This document shows positions 12,201 through 24,100 of a stretch of 64,000 bases of DNA, one piece after another. The stretch is from Gorsachius magnificus (Eukaryota; Chordata; Aves; Pelecaniformes; Ardeidae), in NCBI GenBank assembly GCA_034008185.1, contig CM067084.1, positions 40,685,099 to 40,749,098 of the forward strand. Direction: 5' to 3'. Both the position numbers and the translations under genes were made by a program. The notes below the pieces were generated by a model. The model did no database searches. It saw only the letters and a list, made by a program, of their open reading frames with translations, and was not told the origin of the DNA. Within the stretch, counting starts at the first letter, position 1; the number at the start of each line of letters is the position of its first letter.

Positions 12201-12421
12201 GCATGAGCCAGGATTACCATGGGCTGGACATTTGCATGTAGCAGTAAAATCTGCAAAAATGAGGCTTCAGCTGTTCTGATTTTTCCCAGAATAGCCAGTT
12301 TCAAGAACAGAGCCACCTCAAATAATATTTTTGGAACTCTGCGTGGTACATGTGATAAAAGTAGAGAGCAATTGGGATTTTCATTTTCTGTCTCAGCTGG
12401 AAAGAAAATAACCAGAAGCAA
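9239..12421. other. PALLD: PALLD intron 2, proximal part
   Basis: AT-rich intron sequence immediately downstream of the palladin exon. Short chance open frames only. A tandem ATTAATAATT-type repeat lies near 11040-11061. Nothing recognisable until CR1 B begins at 12422. Confidence 0.7.
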
Positions 12422-13222
12422 GCAGATGACGCCAAACTGGGTGGTAGTGTTGATCTGCTGGAGGGGAGGAGGGCTCTGCAGAGGGACCTGGACAGGCTGG
12501 ATCGATGGGCCGAGGCCAACTGTATGAGGTCCAACAAGGCCAAGTGCCGGGTCCTGCACTTTGGTCACAACAACCCCATGCAGCGCTACAGGCTTGGGGA
12601 AGAGTGGCTGGAAAGCTGCCTGGTGGAAAAAGACCTAGGGGTACTGATTGACAGCCTGCTGAATATGAGCCATCAGTGTGCCCAGGTGGCCAAGAAGGCC
12701 AATGGCATCCTGGCCTGTATCAGGAATAGTGTGACCAGCAGGAGTAGGGAAGTGATCGTGCCCCTGTACTCGGTGCTGGTGAGGCCGCACCTCGAATACT
12801 GTGTTCAGTTTTGGGCCCCTCACTACAAGAAAGATGTTGCATTGCTGGAACAGGTCCAGAGGAGAGCAACCAAGCTGGTGAGGGGTCTGGAACACAAGTC
12901 GTACGAGGGGCGGCTGAGGGAACTGGGGTTGTTTAGTCTGGAGAAGAGGAGGCTGAGGGGAGACCTGATCGCCCTCTACAACTCCCTGAAAGGAGGCTGT
13001 AGTGAGGTGGGGGTCGGCCTCTTCTCCCTGGTAACAGATGATAGGACGAGGGGGAATGGCTTGAAGCTGCGCCAGGGCAGGTTTAGGCTAGACATTAGGA
13101 AAAACTTCTTCACCGAGAGGGTTGTCAGGCTCTGGAATGGGCTGCCCAGGGAGGTGGTGGAGTCCTCATCCCTGGAGGTATTTAAAAGAAGGATAGATGA
13201 GGTGCTTAGGGACATGGTTTAG
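12422..13222 (+). pseudogene. CR1 B ORF2 C-terminal fragment, frame intact
   Basis: 266 open codons of the CR1 ORF2 C-terminus, from the catalytic A-D-D of RT motif C to the natural stop after V-L-R-D-M-V. It includes the conserved segments [54 protein letters not shown] and RNGLKL-type/[19 protein letters not shown]. No stop or frameshift was seen. It lacks the endonuclease and RT motifs A and B because of truncation, so it is a non-functional fragment although undamaged. Confidence 0.93.
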
Positions 13223-13295
13223 TGGTGGGATGGCAGTGCTAGGTTAACGGTTGGACTCGATGATCTTTTCCAACCGAGGTGATTCTATGATTCTA
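12422..13295 (+). mobile_element. CR1 LINE 'B', 5'-truncated, young
   Basis: A second young CR1, on the + strand (same sense as palladin). It begins abruptly inside RT motif C (codons A-D-D-A-K-L-G-G) and ends with GATTCTATGATTCTAA, about two copies of the terminal octamer. Against the reverse complement of CR1 A (2086-2977) it is collinear. I counted about 12 substitutions, one 9-base absence in the 3' untranslated tail (TTAAAGGTC) and one octamer fewer. With CR1 A it forms an inverted repeat enclosing the palladin exon. Confidence 0.96.
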
Positions 13296-16200
13296 ATAGT
13301 TCCTAAAGTTGTGATGAAATAACAGTAGTTTAATGGTGACAAGAAAAACACTGACTAAATTGTTATTTTACCCAGCACTAAAGAAGTTGTCCAGCCTAGT
13401 AATAAGCACAGCTGATATTTGTGCAGAATCAAGCACTGGTGGCCATGAGTTCATCTAAGTGATCTACAGCAGAGCAGAAGGCCTTCAAAAGAAACTACTT
13501 GGGTATTTCTGACTGTTTAGCATGTTATTATTTTTCTAAGCATCCATTTTATTCTGGACCCCAATAATCTTTATAACTGGCTTTTTTCCCTTTTCATAGC
13601 TTTTTTTGGAAATAAACTTTCCAAAGTCCTCAACCTATCCAAATTGGAGCTAGAATCCTGCCTTAATCTGCTACCCTTCTTACAAGGCTAAGGATAATAA
13701 GGTTGCAGAATCATCTTATAAGCAAGGAAACCATCAAATGTAGTATAAGGACAAGGTTTATATTGGAAGGTTATGTGACTAAAAAGGCCTCTGAAAATTT
13801 AATTTCCTTGGATGTTCATAGCTGTATCATACAGGAAGTAGAACCTGTAATATTATGGTTTGAGTGACAAAACTTCACCAAAGTAGCTTTGTTCTACAGG
13901 AGTAAAATAAGTAAACTTTGACAAAATGACTCCTAATGAGAATCTTAGGGTTGAACCCCAAAAGAAAACAATCAGTTAAATTTCAAGTACCACTACATTT
14001 CCTCAAAATTCAGTGCCTAACTTACTAGCTCTACTAGCAGAAAATTAGATAACTAAAACCAAAGATTTTGTCACTGGTCAGAACAATTTTAACATTGCTG
14101 AAAGACCTGGATTTTGACCTAAGACCTAGCAAAGTATTGGGTAGTGTGAGAAGTTCTAGGATATGTATCTTCTAAAGAAGGTCTAAAGCAAATAAAAAGC
14201 AAATTAAAACAAAATTTTTTTATATTATTCTCAAACCCATTTTATCAGTCAGTAGCTCTCCCTCAAAGTGCATCAGCAGTGTAGTACTTAAAATACCCAA
14301 GTTAGCACTGAGCTAGCAAAAGCAAATTCCTGCTGGGAGAGATGTAGAGCTCTTCAGCATTTGCCTCACTACCTGAATATTTAGTTACTTCTGAAGTCTC
14401 CCCTGAGCTGTAAGCTACAGTTAAAGTATTTACAGATATTCACCCAGATTCTGTAGCACAAAAGGTACTGAAATGTTTTGTGCAAAGTATGTTATCTTCC
14501 TTCTTCAACAGCAAATCAACAAAAAAAGAAAAAAAAAAGCACTTTCCACATACTACATAGCAAAAACTACAGAACTTCTTTGCTTTAAGGAATCTATTTG
14601 CTCTCATTAGAACCTTTCTCATAAATGTTGTTTATCTAAATTTCACCATAACAAGTACCCAAATTCCCTACCTGAAAACATTACTTGTATGCAATCTAGA
14701 ACTTTCTTAGAAAATATAGAAACAAATGCAAAGTACAATACTTAAAATTATAATAAACCCCAAACTACCTTGATTTCTACAGCTTCATAAAACTTAGCCA
14801 GTTTTACAGTCTTTAAAAGCTTTGAAGTCTAAAACCATGCAATAAACCATGCCTCCACCAAAGTCTTCCTATAATAAAGGCCCTGATCCCCCAGTACGCT
14901 AATCAGGCACAGCTGCAAAGAACATTGGATGTCAGATTAGGTAATGCTTAACACAGATCTACACAGCTGGGTGGAAATCCAGGTGTACAGGATAATAGTG
15001 ACTGAACTACTTAGCAGTTGGTAGATTTTTAAGTCTTGGGAATGTAAAGGGTGCTAGAGATGTAGATTCTGCTTTTTACTAGGCTTGATTTCAGGCAGGA
15101 CAACTGTGATTTAGGGGTAGTGTTTAGTTTTGTTTCTTAGTCCTTCATCATGTAAATTTTGTAGTTTTAATGAAACATTCGTGCCTTGGTGGGAGATACA
15201 GTGTTCTACTAGTTCTATAATGGCAAGGCTTTACCGCTACTTAGTTTTTATAAGGTATGAGTAGCTATTTATGTATGTGTGTTAATAGAACATATTTAGC
15301 AATCTATTTGACAGTCCTAGATATCCTTAGTTCAAAAAAATAAATGAGTTTTTCTCACTTTTTTGTATAAGCTATTTAATAGTCATCTTCAGAACTGTTA
15401 CTTTTCCATTTATAAAATCTTAACTGTTCAGGTTAGAGTTTAGAACAAGGTAGTTCAGGTCCTGCTTTTCAAATCTTTTTATAAGCTTAAATACATACTT
15501 ACTCAAGATGAAACTTTAGTGAAGCTATTTTATGAGGCACTTGTTTTAAGTGTTTGTTAATTCCATTCTTATTTGCTAGCCCAAGACTGAGGAAGGGCCC
15601 AAGAACTAAACTTGCTTCTGAACAATCTGTCTTAACAATAGACTTTATACTAGAGTATAAGCATTATGGTAGCTACAGTGACTGCAGAAATACTATATAA
15701 AAAGTTAAAAGGATTAGTATGTGCTCTGTGTGGCAGGAGAGGGCTCTTGTGACTTGAAAATCATTAACAGCCACATCTATTATTCTTATACTGTAAAAAT
15801 CAAATATTTTATTGAGGTTTATGTGATTCTAACTCTGTGTTCTAAATATGTGCTTTAAAATGAAGCTTAGTAGTTTTGAGAGAGGACAGAAGTAGGCAAC
15901 AATTCTGTTGCAGAAACTGAAGTACTGCTTTGTTCCAGAGATAATATCCACTATATAAATTGTTTATTTCTGAATTCTTGCGATTTCTATTATTGAGAAT
16001 TGTCATTTAAACTTGTCAAAATTAATTACTAATACTGTAATTATAGCAAGTGCCTCTCCTATTTTTTCTTTTTTTTTTTTAACACATCCATCTCCTCATG
16101 TGTTTCTCTAGATGCTCTAGTAACCTTACAGCTTTATCAGAGGCCTGCTTGCTTTAGTTGGTCTCTAATACCTTTTATTCAGATATTGATAATTTTAGGA

Positions 16201-16368
16201 TGAAGTGACATTTTTCATTTTAACTCAAACTCATATACAAAATATTTTAACAACAATAAAGGGCAGCAATTCTATCATGTTTCACTTTTTTATTTGGCCT
16301 GTTGGTCTTCTGGATTTTCTCTTTATTGTGTGTATTTGTAGTGGTTTTACTTTAGTTTGGTTTATTAC
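13296..16368. other. PALLD intron, no gene seen
   Basis: AT-rich, no recognisable element or long open frame; an 11-base poly-T run lies near 16070. Read as intron between CR1 B and solo LTR 1. Confidence 0.65.
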
Positions 16369-16548
16369 TGTATTGGGTTTGCATGGCGAGGTTTTGGTAG
16401 CAGAGGGGCTGCAGGGGTGGCTTCTGTGAGGAGCTGCCAGAAGCTTCCTCTGTGTCTGATAGAGCCAATGTCAGCTGGCTCCAAGATGGACCCACTACTG
16501 GCCAAGGCCGAGTCCATCAGTGATGGTGGTAGCACCTCTGGGATAATG

Positions 16549-16556
16549 TATTTAAG
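16549..16556 (+). promoter_or_regulatory. TATA-like box of solo LTR 1
   Basis: TATTTAAG about 180 bases into the LTR, the only TATA-like element at the position expected for the U3 promoter. Activity cannot be judged from sequence. Confidence 0.45.
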
Positions 16557-16890
16557 AAGGGGGGGAAAAAAAAACCCTGCACAGCAACAATTGCAGCTAG
16601 AGAGAGGAGTGAGAATATGTGAAAGAAACAGCCCTGCAAGACACCAAGGTCAGTGAGGAAGGAGGAAGAGGAGGTGCTCCAGGTGCTGGAGCAGAGATTC
16701 CCCTGCAGTCCCTGGTGGAGACCATGGTGAGGCAGGCTGTCCCCCTGCAGCCCATGGAGGTCCATAGTGGAGCAGATCTCCACCTGCAGAGTCAGTGAGC
16801 CCTGGGGGGCTGGCGGGGCCCTAGCAGGCTCCGGGGCCGGAGAGGACAGCAGGTTTGCTGGCAGGGCTTGTGACCCTGTGGGGGACCCAT

Positions 16891-17038
16891 GCTGGAGCAG
16901 TCTGCTCCTGAAGGACTGCACCCCGTGGAAAGGACCTGTTCTGGAGCAGTTGGTGAAGAACTGCAGCCCGTGAGAAGGATTCAGGTTGAAGTTTGTGGAG
17001 GACTGTCTCCTGTGGGATGGACCTCACGCTGGAGCAGG
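16891..17038 (+). repeat. Degenerate 44-49 bp tandem repeat within LTR 1
   Basis: The unit CTGGAGCAG...GAAGGACTGCA-CCCGTGG-A recurs. CTGGAGCAG cores sit at 16892, 16941 and 17029, with a diverged copy near 16985. The unit is GC-rich and lies downstream of the TATA-like box, so it would fall in the transcribed part of the LTR. Confidence 0.6.
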
Positions 17039-17255
17039 GTAAGAGTGTGAGGAGTCCTTCCCCTGAGGAGAAGGAGTGGCAGAGGCAGCATGTGATGAAC
17101 TGACCGCAACCCGTGTTCCCGTCCCCCTGTGCCACTTGGGGGGAGGAGGAAGAGAATTGGGAGTGAAGTTGAGCCTGAGAAGAAGGGAGGGGTAGGGGGA
17201 AGGTGTTTTTAAGATTTGGCTTTATTTCTCATTATCCTATTCTGATTTGATTGGT

Positions 17256-17261
17256 AATAAA
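17256..17261 (+). terminator. Polyadenylation signal AATAAA in LTR 1
   Basis: AATAAA followed by ATTAAA and a T/G-rich stretch, on the + strand and so in sense with palladin transcription. It is the expected LTR poly-A signal and a possible premature 3' end for an intronic transcript. Confidence 0.5.
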
Positions 17262-20200
17262 TTAAACTAATTTCCCAAAGTTGGGTCTGTTTTGCCCATA
17301 ATGGGTGAGTGATCTTTCCCTGTCCTCATCTTGACCCGTGAGCCTTTTGTTATATTTTCTCTCCCTTGTCCAGTAGAGGAGGGGAGTGATAGAGTGGCTT
17401 TGGTGGGCACCTGGCATCCAGCCAGGGTCAACCCACCACAATCACCAAATGCATTATTTTAGAGTAACAATCAATATAAACCACTTCCCTAATTTATACA
17501 ATACTTTCTATTCCATTAATTCAGTGTTAGAATTGTTTATTGTTGTTGTTTATTAAAGAAATAGTGGTTCTTTTTTTATTATACAAACTTCTGTAAAGAA
17601 GTGTTTCCAGAGTATTTGGTATTTATTTCCTAAGGGAGATAGTTTATGGAGTGAGTTGTTAAACTGCTCCTAAATATAAATGTTTTTCTTGTACTTTCCC
17701 CCTGGTCCAACTGGTTTTCTTTATGGAACTATTTTCCCCAATAAACATACTTTTATACAGGAATCTGTAATAATCTACTCATCATTTCAGAGTAGACTCC
17801 CACTAATCTGTTTTCTTACCAGTCTTCTGCAAAGAGAGAGTACTTGTTAAGAATGCAGGAAGATTTCTGCACCTAAGGAGTTCCTTGGGGCAAAAATGTT
17901 ATCTTTGTAGATTTGGATGTTTCTCTGTGTATGGAGCATTGAAGATCAACTGAAAGTATAAACGGCATCTGTAATATTGCTGAGTGTATATATAAAAATG
18001 TGGTTAGCCATTTTAATCTGGTAGTACATTGGTTTCAGAAATCTGCCCAGCGGTAATGTGTTGTCATTTAGCATTTTATTTGCATTTAAATTAAGAAATA
18101 TCTGTAGATATGAAAAAATACATCAATGTCCTCAATATTTTTCTGTCACCAGAATATTTTTTCTTACTCCTCCTTATGTCAATAATCTCATCTTTACTTT
18201 TGCTGTTTTTTCTTCATTTACAAGTCAAAATAATAGCTATTTGCAGTCTTGACCTTGTTATTCTTTTAGCCCTTCTTCCCTTCTCATTTATTTCCATTTA
18301 TAGTCTTGGTTTATTGGACTGTGCTATGTCATTATTATGTCTTGAATTTTGTTTGTTTGCTTTCGCTAATTTGAGATAAGGCCTGTCCATCTCCAGGCAT
18401 CCCTGGAATTTCAGTTTCCTCTGGAGCAGATCTGGAATGTAACATTGAAAGTCACCTCAGTGACTTGTGAAACAGCTTCTTAATTCTGTTTGTCTTAGAA
18501 CACTGTTCTGGAGTAGTGGGCTTTATTGGGGAAGCAAGGGTTTATACCCTAGCACAAATGGTTAAGCTATTGCAGTGGCTGCCTGTAGTAATTTGTGGCC
18601 TGCAGGTTTTAAGTAGATAACATGCATCTTTCAAATATATATATATTATTTTTTTTCCTTTCTCCATTCATTTTGTAGCAATGAAATTCCACACTGTCAG
18701 GATTTTCTGCGTCTGGGGGAAAAAAATACAGTGGAGTTAAAGCCTATTTAGATCATGTGTCCATCTGCTTTAAAAATAGTGTGGCATATCTGAGAACTGC
18801 TAGTAGTGTATCAGTTTTCTTAACTTGTAGGTAATATTCCTTTTACCTTAGAACCACAGGGATGTTGGAAAGGGGATTCTTTATTATTTGTCATCATGCT
18901 ACTTAAGAACAGCATTTAGGAGACTTGTTGTAGTACATGATAACCAAATGTTCTATTTGGATGGAGTTTTTTTGGTCTTGCTTTATTGTCGAAGACCATA
19001 GAATACAGTATTTAAAATGGGTATCTGGAGAGCCAGACTCTTTCCTAGGTGAAATTATCTTTAAAAATCCAGATTGCGAAAACAGGGTAACTTATGAAAG
19101 TATTTTTAAATAAACAGATTGCTAATTCAAGCATAATTTGGGCTGAGAAGTCCATTGATATTACAAAATGAATATTCAAGATCTAAAATCGAGAATGTGT
19201 GGGTGTGATTGGAACGGGCACAGATTCTTTGCTTGTTTATTTTTGTAAAAGCCCCAAGGAGGAGCTATAGCTCCTGGGCACTGGGGTTATTCTTATGTTT
19301 CATTTATGTCTTGTCTCTGTAGAATAGTTTTGACTACATGCATTTACTTATCTTTGTTATATAGGCTCTGTGCATGACCAGGCTCTCATTCTTCAGAGCT
19401 GCAAGTTTAGTATTTTACATGAACACTGAAATATCTTTTGTATTTTTTGTTTTAGAAAATTGTACACTTTCTTTTTGGTTTTCCATCCTGAAAATAGGAA
19501 GAATAAAGCCTGTTAGGTGCATGAAGATGGGTGTCGTGAGAGGCAATTGTAAAAACAGTGGGATCGTTGTTGAAACTAGGACTGCTCTTTCAAATTGGAT
19601 TTAGGAAGAGAATTCCAGCTCTGTTACTTTATTTCTCTTTGTCTATTTGTGAATACCAATGTCTCTGTCTTGGTGTATTTCTGATTACATTACTGAAAGT
19701 TTAAAAGAATCTCAGTTCACTTCTTATTCTTTTGTTGTGCTTTGTCTGCCTCTCATTAAGAGAATGCAGATCTATAGTTCCTTGCTAATGGTCCATAAAT
19801 AAATAATGTATTAACTAGTAATTATAAAAAGAACAAAAGATAAGATGAAAATGTTATCAAAGTACAATGGCTGATGTGGAAATCTTAAAAGTAAATTAGT
19901 AAAAATTGCTCTTCTAAAATAAGAAAACTGGTGCTGCTATCTGCATAATGAAAAATATATATAAAGAACTTTGCCTTTTATTTACATAGGAATTGAATGA
20001 GACTTGGATGAACTCTAAAATAACAAGGCACCACATGTCTTCAGAAAGCTCTTTCACTACACTAGCTTTGTCCATGTTAAACATTTCTAGTTTAAAAACT
20101 AAGCTTAATTGAAGTAGTTTTAAAATATAGATTTCCAACAAAAGTGGTGCTGAAACAGGGCCAGAGGCAGTATTCCAAGAAGGCTGCTTTTACTTCATGT

Positions 20201-20276
20201 TTCAGCATTTATTTGTATAAATCTTATATACTGTCTCTGGGCCTTTCCAGTGTTGTGCAAAGCATCAACAGCCAAG

Positions 20277-20302
20277 AACTGTCAACTGTCAACTGTCAAC
20301 TG
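20277..20302. repeat. AACTGTC tandem repeat, 3.7 copies
   Basis: Seven-base unit AACTGTC repeated at 20277, 20284 and 20291, then a partial copy. The last copy runs into ACTGACAG, so CTGTCA/TGACAG also forms a short inverted repeat. A minor minisatellite-like tract. Confidence 0.85.
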
Positions 20303-21147
20303 ACAGTGAGGAAATATGTTCACAATTTGCTTGTCACGGACTGATTGAAAGTATCGATCTGTGAAAATTAAAACTAAACCTTAGAGGCTAAGTAGAACAG
20401 AGGTGGGAATGAACCCACATGTTTAGGAGTGGACTATTTTATTTGTACTGAAATGTGAAGAGAAATGGAGTAATGAGGCTTTTCATAGAGAGGTGTTTGG
20501 AGTCAGTCATTCTGGCATCATGACTTATCAGTGTTCAACAGGTATGCAGTACTATTCCAAATCCTATTTAAAATATTATGCCTAATATTCTTTGACATGT
20601 TTGCTCACGTGCCTAAAGGCAATACCACATCTTGGATTGTTTAAGTTTCTTAAGGGTAATTACAGCACTTTAATAACGTTACTTAGACAGGACATACCTT
20701 TGTAGGATACAATATATTGCTTTATAAATATAAATTAAGTAAACACAATTATCACTTTGAAACTTGGTGCTTTAAAAATTCTTTCCCAATAAAAAAACTG
20801 TCATGGTCTGTAAATGCATTCTTGACAATGTGAAAGCTAATATTAGAGATCTGAATGATGAAATTGAACAAATAAGGCTTTTCTGCGAAGATTCATAGCT
20901 CATGACTGAAATGGTAGACTTCAGTTCATGCAGTTAGAGCTGACAGGACTTTGAGGGAGGTATAGAAGGCTATGGACTAAAAGCTTGTAATAGACCAAAC
21001 ATAGAAGAAACATTGTTAAACAGCAGTGAAAATTGAGCTTATTTTATTAGTTCTAGAACCCATTTGTAAAGTGCGTTCTTTCTAACAAGTCTTACTGTTT
21101 GACAGGGCTCTGTTAAGACAACTCTAAATGTGGATCATTTAATAGGC

Positions 21148-21172
21148 CATGGGCTTGCCCTTTAAGCCCATG
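21148..21172. repeat. 9-bp inverted repeat (hairpin)
   Basis: CATGGGCTT and AAGCCCATG are perfect 9-base arms separated by 7 bases. No run of T follows and no known element surrounds it; function unknown. Confidence 0.8.
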
Positions 21173-24100
21173 CAAAGTTAAAGGACGGAGTAAAAGAAAT
21201 TCCCTTGTCCACCTACTCCCTCTCAAAAATGAAAATAAGAGAGTAAGTCAGTCCTTCCCATAATAACTGCATTTCCTTGCCTGAGCACAGATGTGTAAAG
21301 TGAGCAGGAAAGTTAAGGAATTAGTAGTGCTTTGTTTTCATACCTTGTATAATTGTGCTCACATTTTGAGGTGGGTGGTGCAAGAACAGGAGTAAATAGA
21401 CCTGTTATTTCTGTGAACCTTCTGAAAAATCTTTTCAGTGAAACCCATCACCGATCAACAGTGAGGCTGGTCGAAGAAATAAACAAACAGAAATCCTGAG
21501 TAGATTTTTACAGTATGTGGGAGAGATGTTCAAGGGATATAATGAAGAAAGAAGCCTGTTGTTCCTGCTTTAGGCAGAACTTTAGAAAAACCTCTGAAAA
21601 TGCGCTATATGCTAAACAGTTATTTTGTTTATGTCCAAGGTGTTACAACGGTTTCTTGCCATCTTACTTATTCATGAAACATTTTATGTTGTCACAAGTT
21701 CTCACATTCCACATGCTTCTGTTCTGAGGTGTTTTTTTTCACTTTTGGATATTGAAAGACAATCTACAGTTATGTAGTGAGGAGATAGCATTTCTTTTAA
21801 GATAACAAAATGAGCAGAATTTGGAAGTTTAGCTTTGCACAGAATAAACCTTCACTGAGGTGTTGTCCCCTTAGACACTTAAGTGTGTTTTAGCTTTTGT
21901 CTTCTAGAAAACTTTTACATGAATTAATGTAAGAAATGGACTTAATTGCTACTTTGTGTCCCTGTCAGTGGCCTTGTCTGAGTCAACTCACAAAAGGAGA
22001 ACTGATCAGTAGGAATAGTGATAAACTGCAAACAACTGAAATGGTAAGGGATTTACTCAAGTATTGAAAACTTGAATCAATATCCATATGGCATGTTTCT
22101 GTAAGTCAGAAAATGATCAGACTTCTTAAATGTATATCTAGGTAATCTGGGTAGAGGAGAGATGCTATTTTATGAAATAAATCAGGAGGAATAATTCAAC
22201 TAGATAATTTCACCTTTATGTACAAAGATACCTTTAAGTTGCAGAAGGGGCAAATGCCTGTATAGAAGTATCTTATCTGATGTACTGAAGTACTGCATGT
22301 CAAAGTGCTTATTATAGACCAGGCATTGAGAACTTCATTTTCCTTAAGTAATACGCTACAGTTGGTGTGATACTACTCAGTAGAGATGAGTACACAACTC
22401 AAGATTAGGAGTAGTGTGAACTCAAATATGTCAGACTTCCTGTGGGAAAGGGTAATAAGTTAAAATGCTTGGGGGTTGGAGGTAATTAGCAGGTAGAATC
22501 ACTCCTAAAACACTGGGGTTTTTTTCAACTACCTGCAGGTCAAAGCAAGTAAAGGACTAAAATTTTTGTGCAACAAGTCTGTTATGAAGTCATGTTTCTT
22601 TTAGTCTAACACTAACATGCTGCTTCAAATCAGAGATTCATTGTTCCATCTTATTAATAATGTATACTTGCAGTGCATGCATTAATGTTATAAAAATAAT
22701 TAATACTTTGCACTTAGTGCCTTTCATCTGAGCATTTCAGTGCTTTGTAAATAACTTGTATAACATGTGAACAGCTTTGGTTTATCTCCTCTTATTTGCT
22801 AAGGTTGTGCTTTTCAGGTGGCCAAGTGAAAAAGATCAGACAAATAGAATCCATTTCTCATTTATGGTACAACTGACAGGTACCCATAGCTAGCTATGAA
22901 TTCTTTTAATATCACAGAAAAAGTGGCCACTAAGATAACACATGACTGAACAGTAAATCATTGCTTATGGGAAGACCACTTAAATATTTGCCCTGTGAGC
23001 AGCTGAGGCATGTGTTTAGCTGAAGTAACATGAACTGAGGGCCTCCTACTCCTATAGACTAGTCTTGACTAGTGCAAGCTGATAACAAGCTTCACAGAAG
23101 ACTATTTAGCACTTGGCCACATTCTAGCATCCTTAGCTCTTTGCTCTTCCACTATCTTTTTTTTTTTTTTTTCACTGTGACATATTAGAAAATGGATAAA
23201 GTATTAATGCACTGATAATTAGGGGCCAGGTATATCATCAGATGCTGTCAGAACCTATTATCCTTGGTATATGCTTTCCAGATAGCTGACTCTGATGGGT
23301 CTCTTTGGTCAAGTGTGTCATGACAGCTTTGCTTTTAAGAGGGAGGAAGAAAAAGCCACCCTAAAAACCTAGGAGTCAAAGCATGCTCCTTCATGCAGGA
23401 AAACAAGCTATATTCAAATAAACTCTTCCAAGGGTTCTGAGGGCAATACTCACACAGTTTCCTCCTGGGAACAAGATAGCAAAATGGAACCCCGTTCAAT
23501 AAAAATATAAATTCCCTGTTGATTAGTTTAACAGGTACATTCACTTAACCAAAACGGGGCCAGTTACAATGCAATGGGCGTTCTCTCAAATATCTGCAAA
23601 ACCAGTAAAGAAAATTCTTGTTCTCTCTTTTGTAGGCATGTGTTCCTATTCATTGTCAAGTTAGAGAACATTACAAAAAATAGATATTGTGTTATCAGGT
23701 AAATGAATGCTTTCAGTGTCTAAGACAAGCAATTGTGTGATGCATAGAAGGAAGAAAAGGGGTTTTTTTGTTAAGGTAGAATTGCTTGACTCATTGCTAC
23801 AGTTAAATATTCTACATGCCTATGTTGGACTGTGAAGGCCATGAGTGGGCACAGAGATACACTTTGTAATATCATACTTAAGCCCAGAGATCAAGTAGAA
23901 ACATGGATCTCATAATGACAATTATCCATAGTTAAAGCTTGAATGTGAACTGATTTAGTTTCCACCTTATTCCATAAAAAAAAACCCAAGTTAATTAAAC
24001 AAAGGTAATGCCTAAGTGAATTGACATGCTTATTTTGAGCTAAAGCATAGTTCTGGATAAAAAGAAGGCAATATGCATAGTTTGAGTTATGTAAGTTAAT

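Larger units (their letters stand above)
16369..17440 (+). mobile_element. Solo LTR 1, avian ERVL-type
   Basis: A GC-richer block standing out from AT-rich intron. It begins TGTATTGGGTT and ends CAACCCACCACA, giving the TG...CA ends of an LTR with an imperfect terminal inverted match (TGTnnTGGGTT). The flanking five bases are ATTAC and ATCAC, a target-site duplication with one mismatch; five bases fits ERVL-class integration. Inside are a TATA-like TATTTAAG (16549-16556), degenerate GC-rich repeats (16891-17040) and AATAAA (17256-17261), in the order expected for a + strand LTR. I recognise the sequence type as a common neoavian ERVL LTR; the subfamily name is not certain. No internal viral genes flank it, so it is a solo LTR left by LTR-LTR recombination. 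Antisense open frames inside it are chance. Confidence 0.85.

Noticed and set aside
11990..12568. 192-codon minus-strand frame across the CR1 B 5' junction
   Set aside because: About half is the antisense of CR1 B and the rest is unrelated intron sequence; a shadow frame.
16517..17135. Two minus-strand frames of 134 and 104 codons
   Set aside because: They lie antisense within solo LTR 1 and are low-complexity products of its GC-rich repeats.
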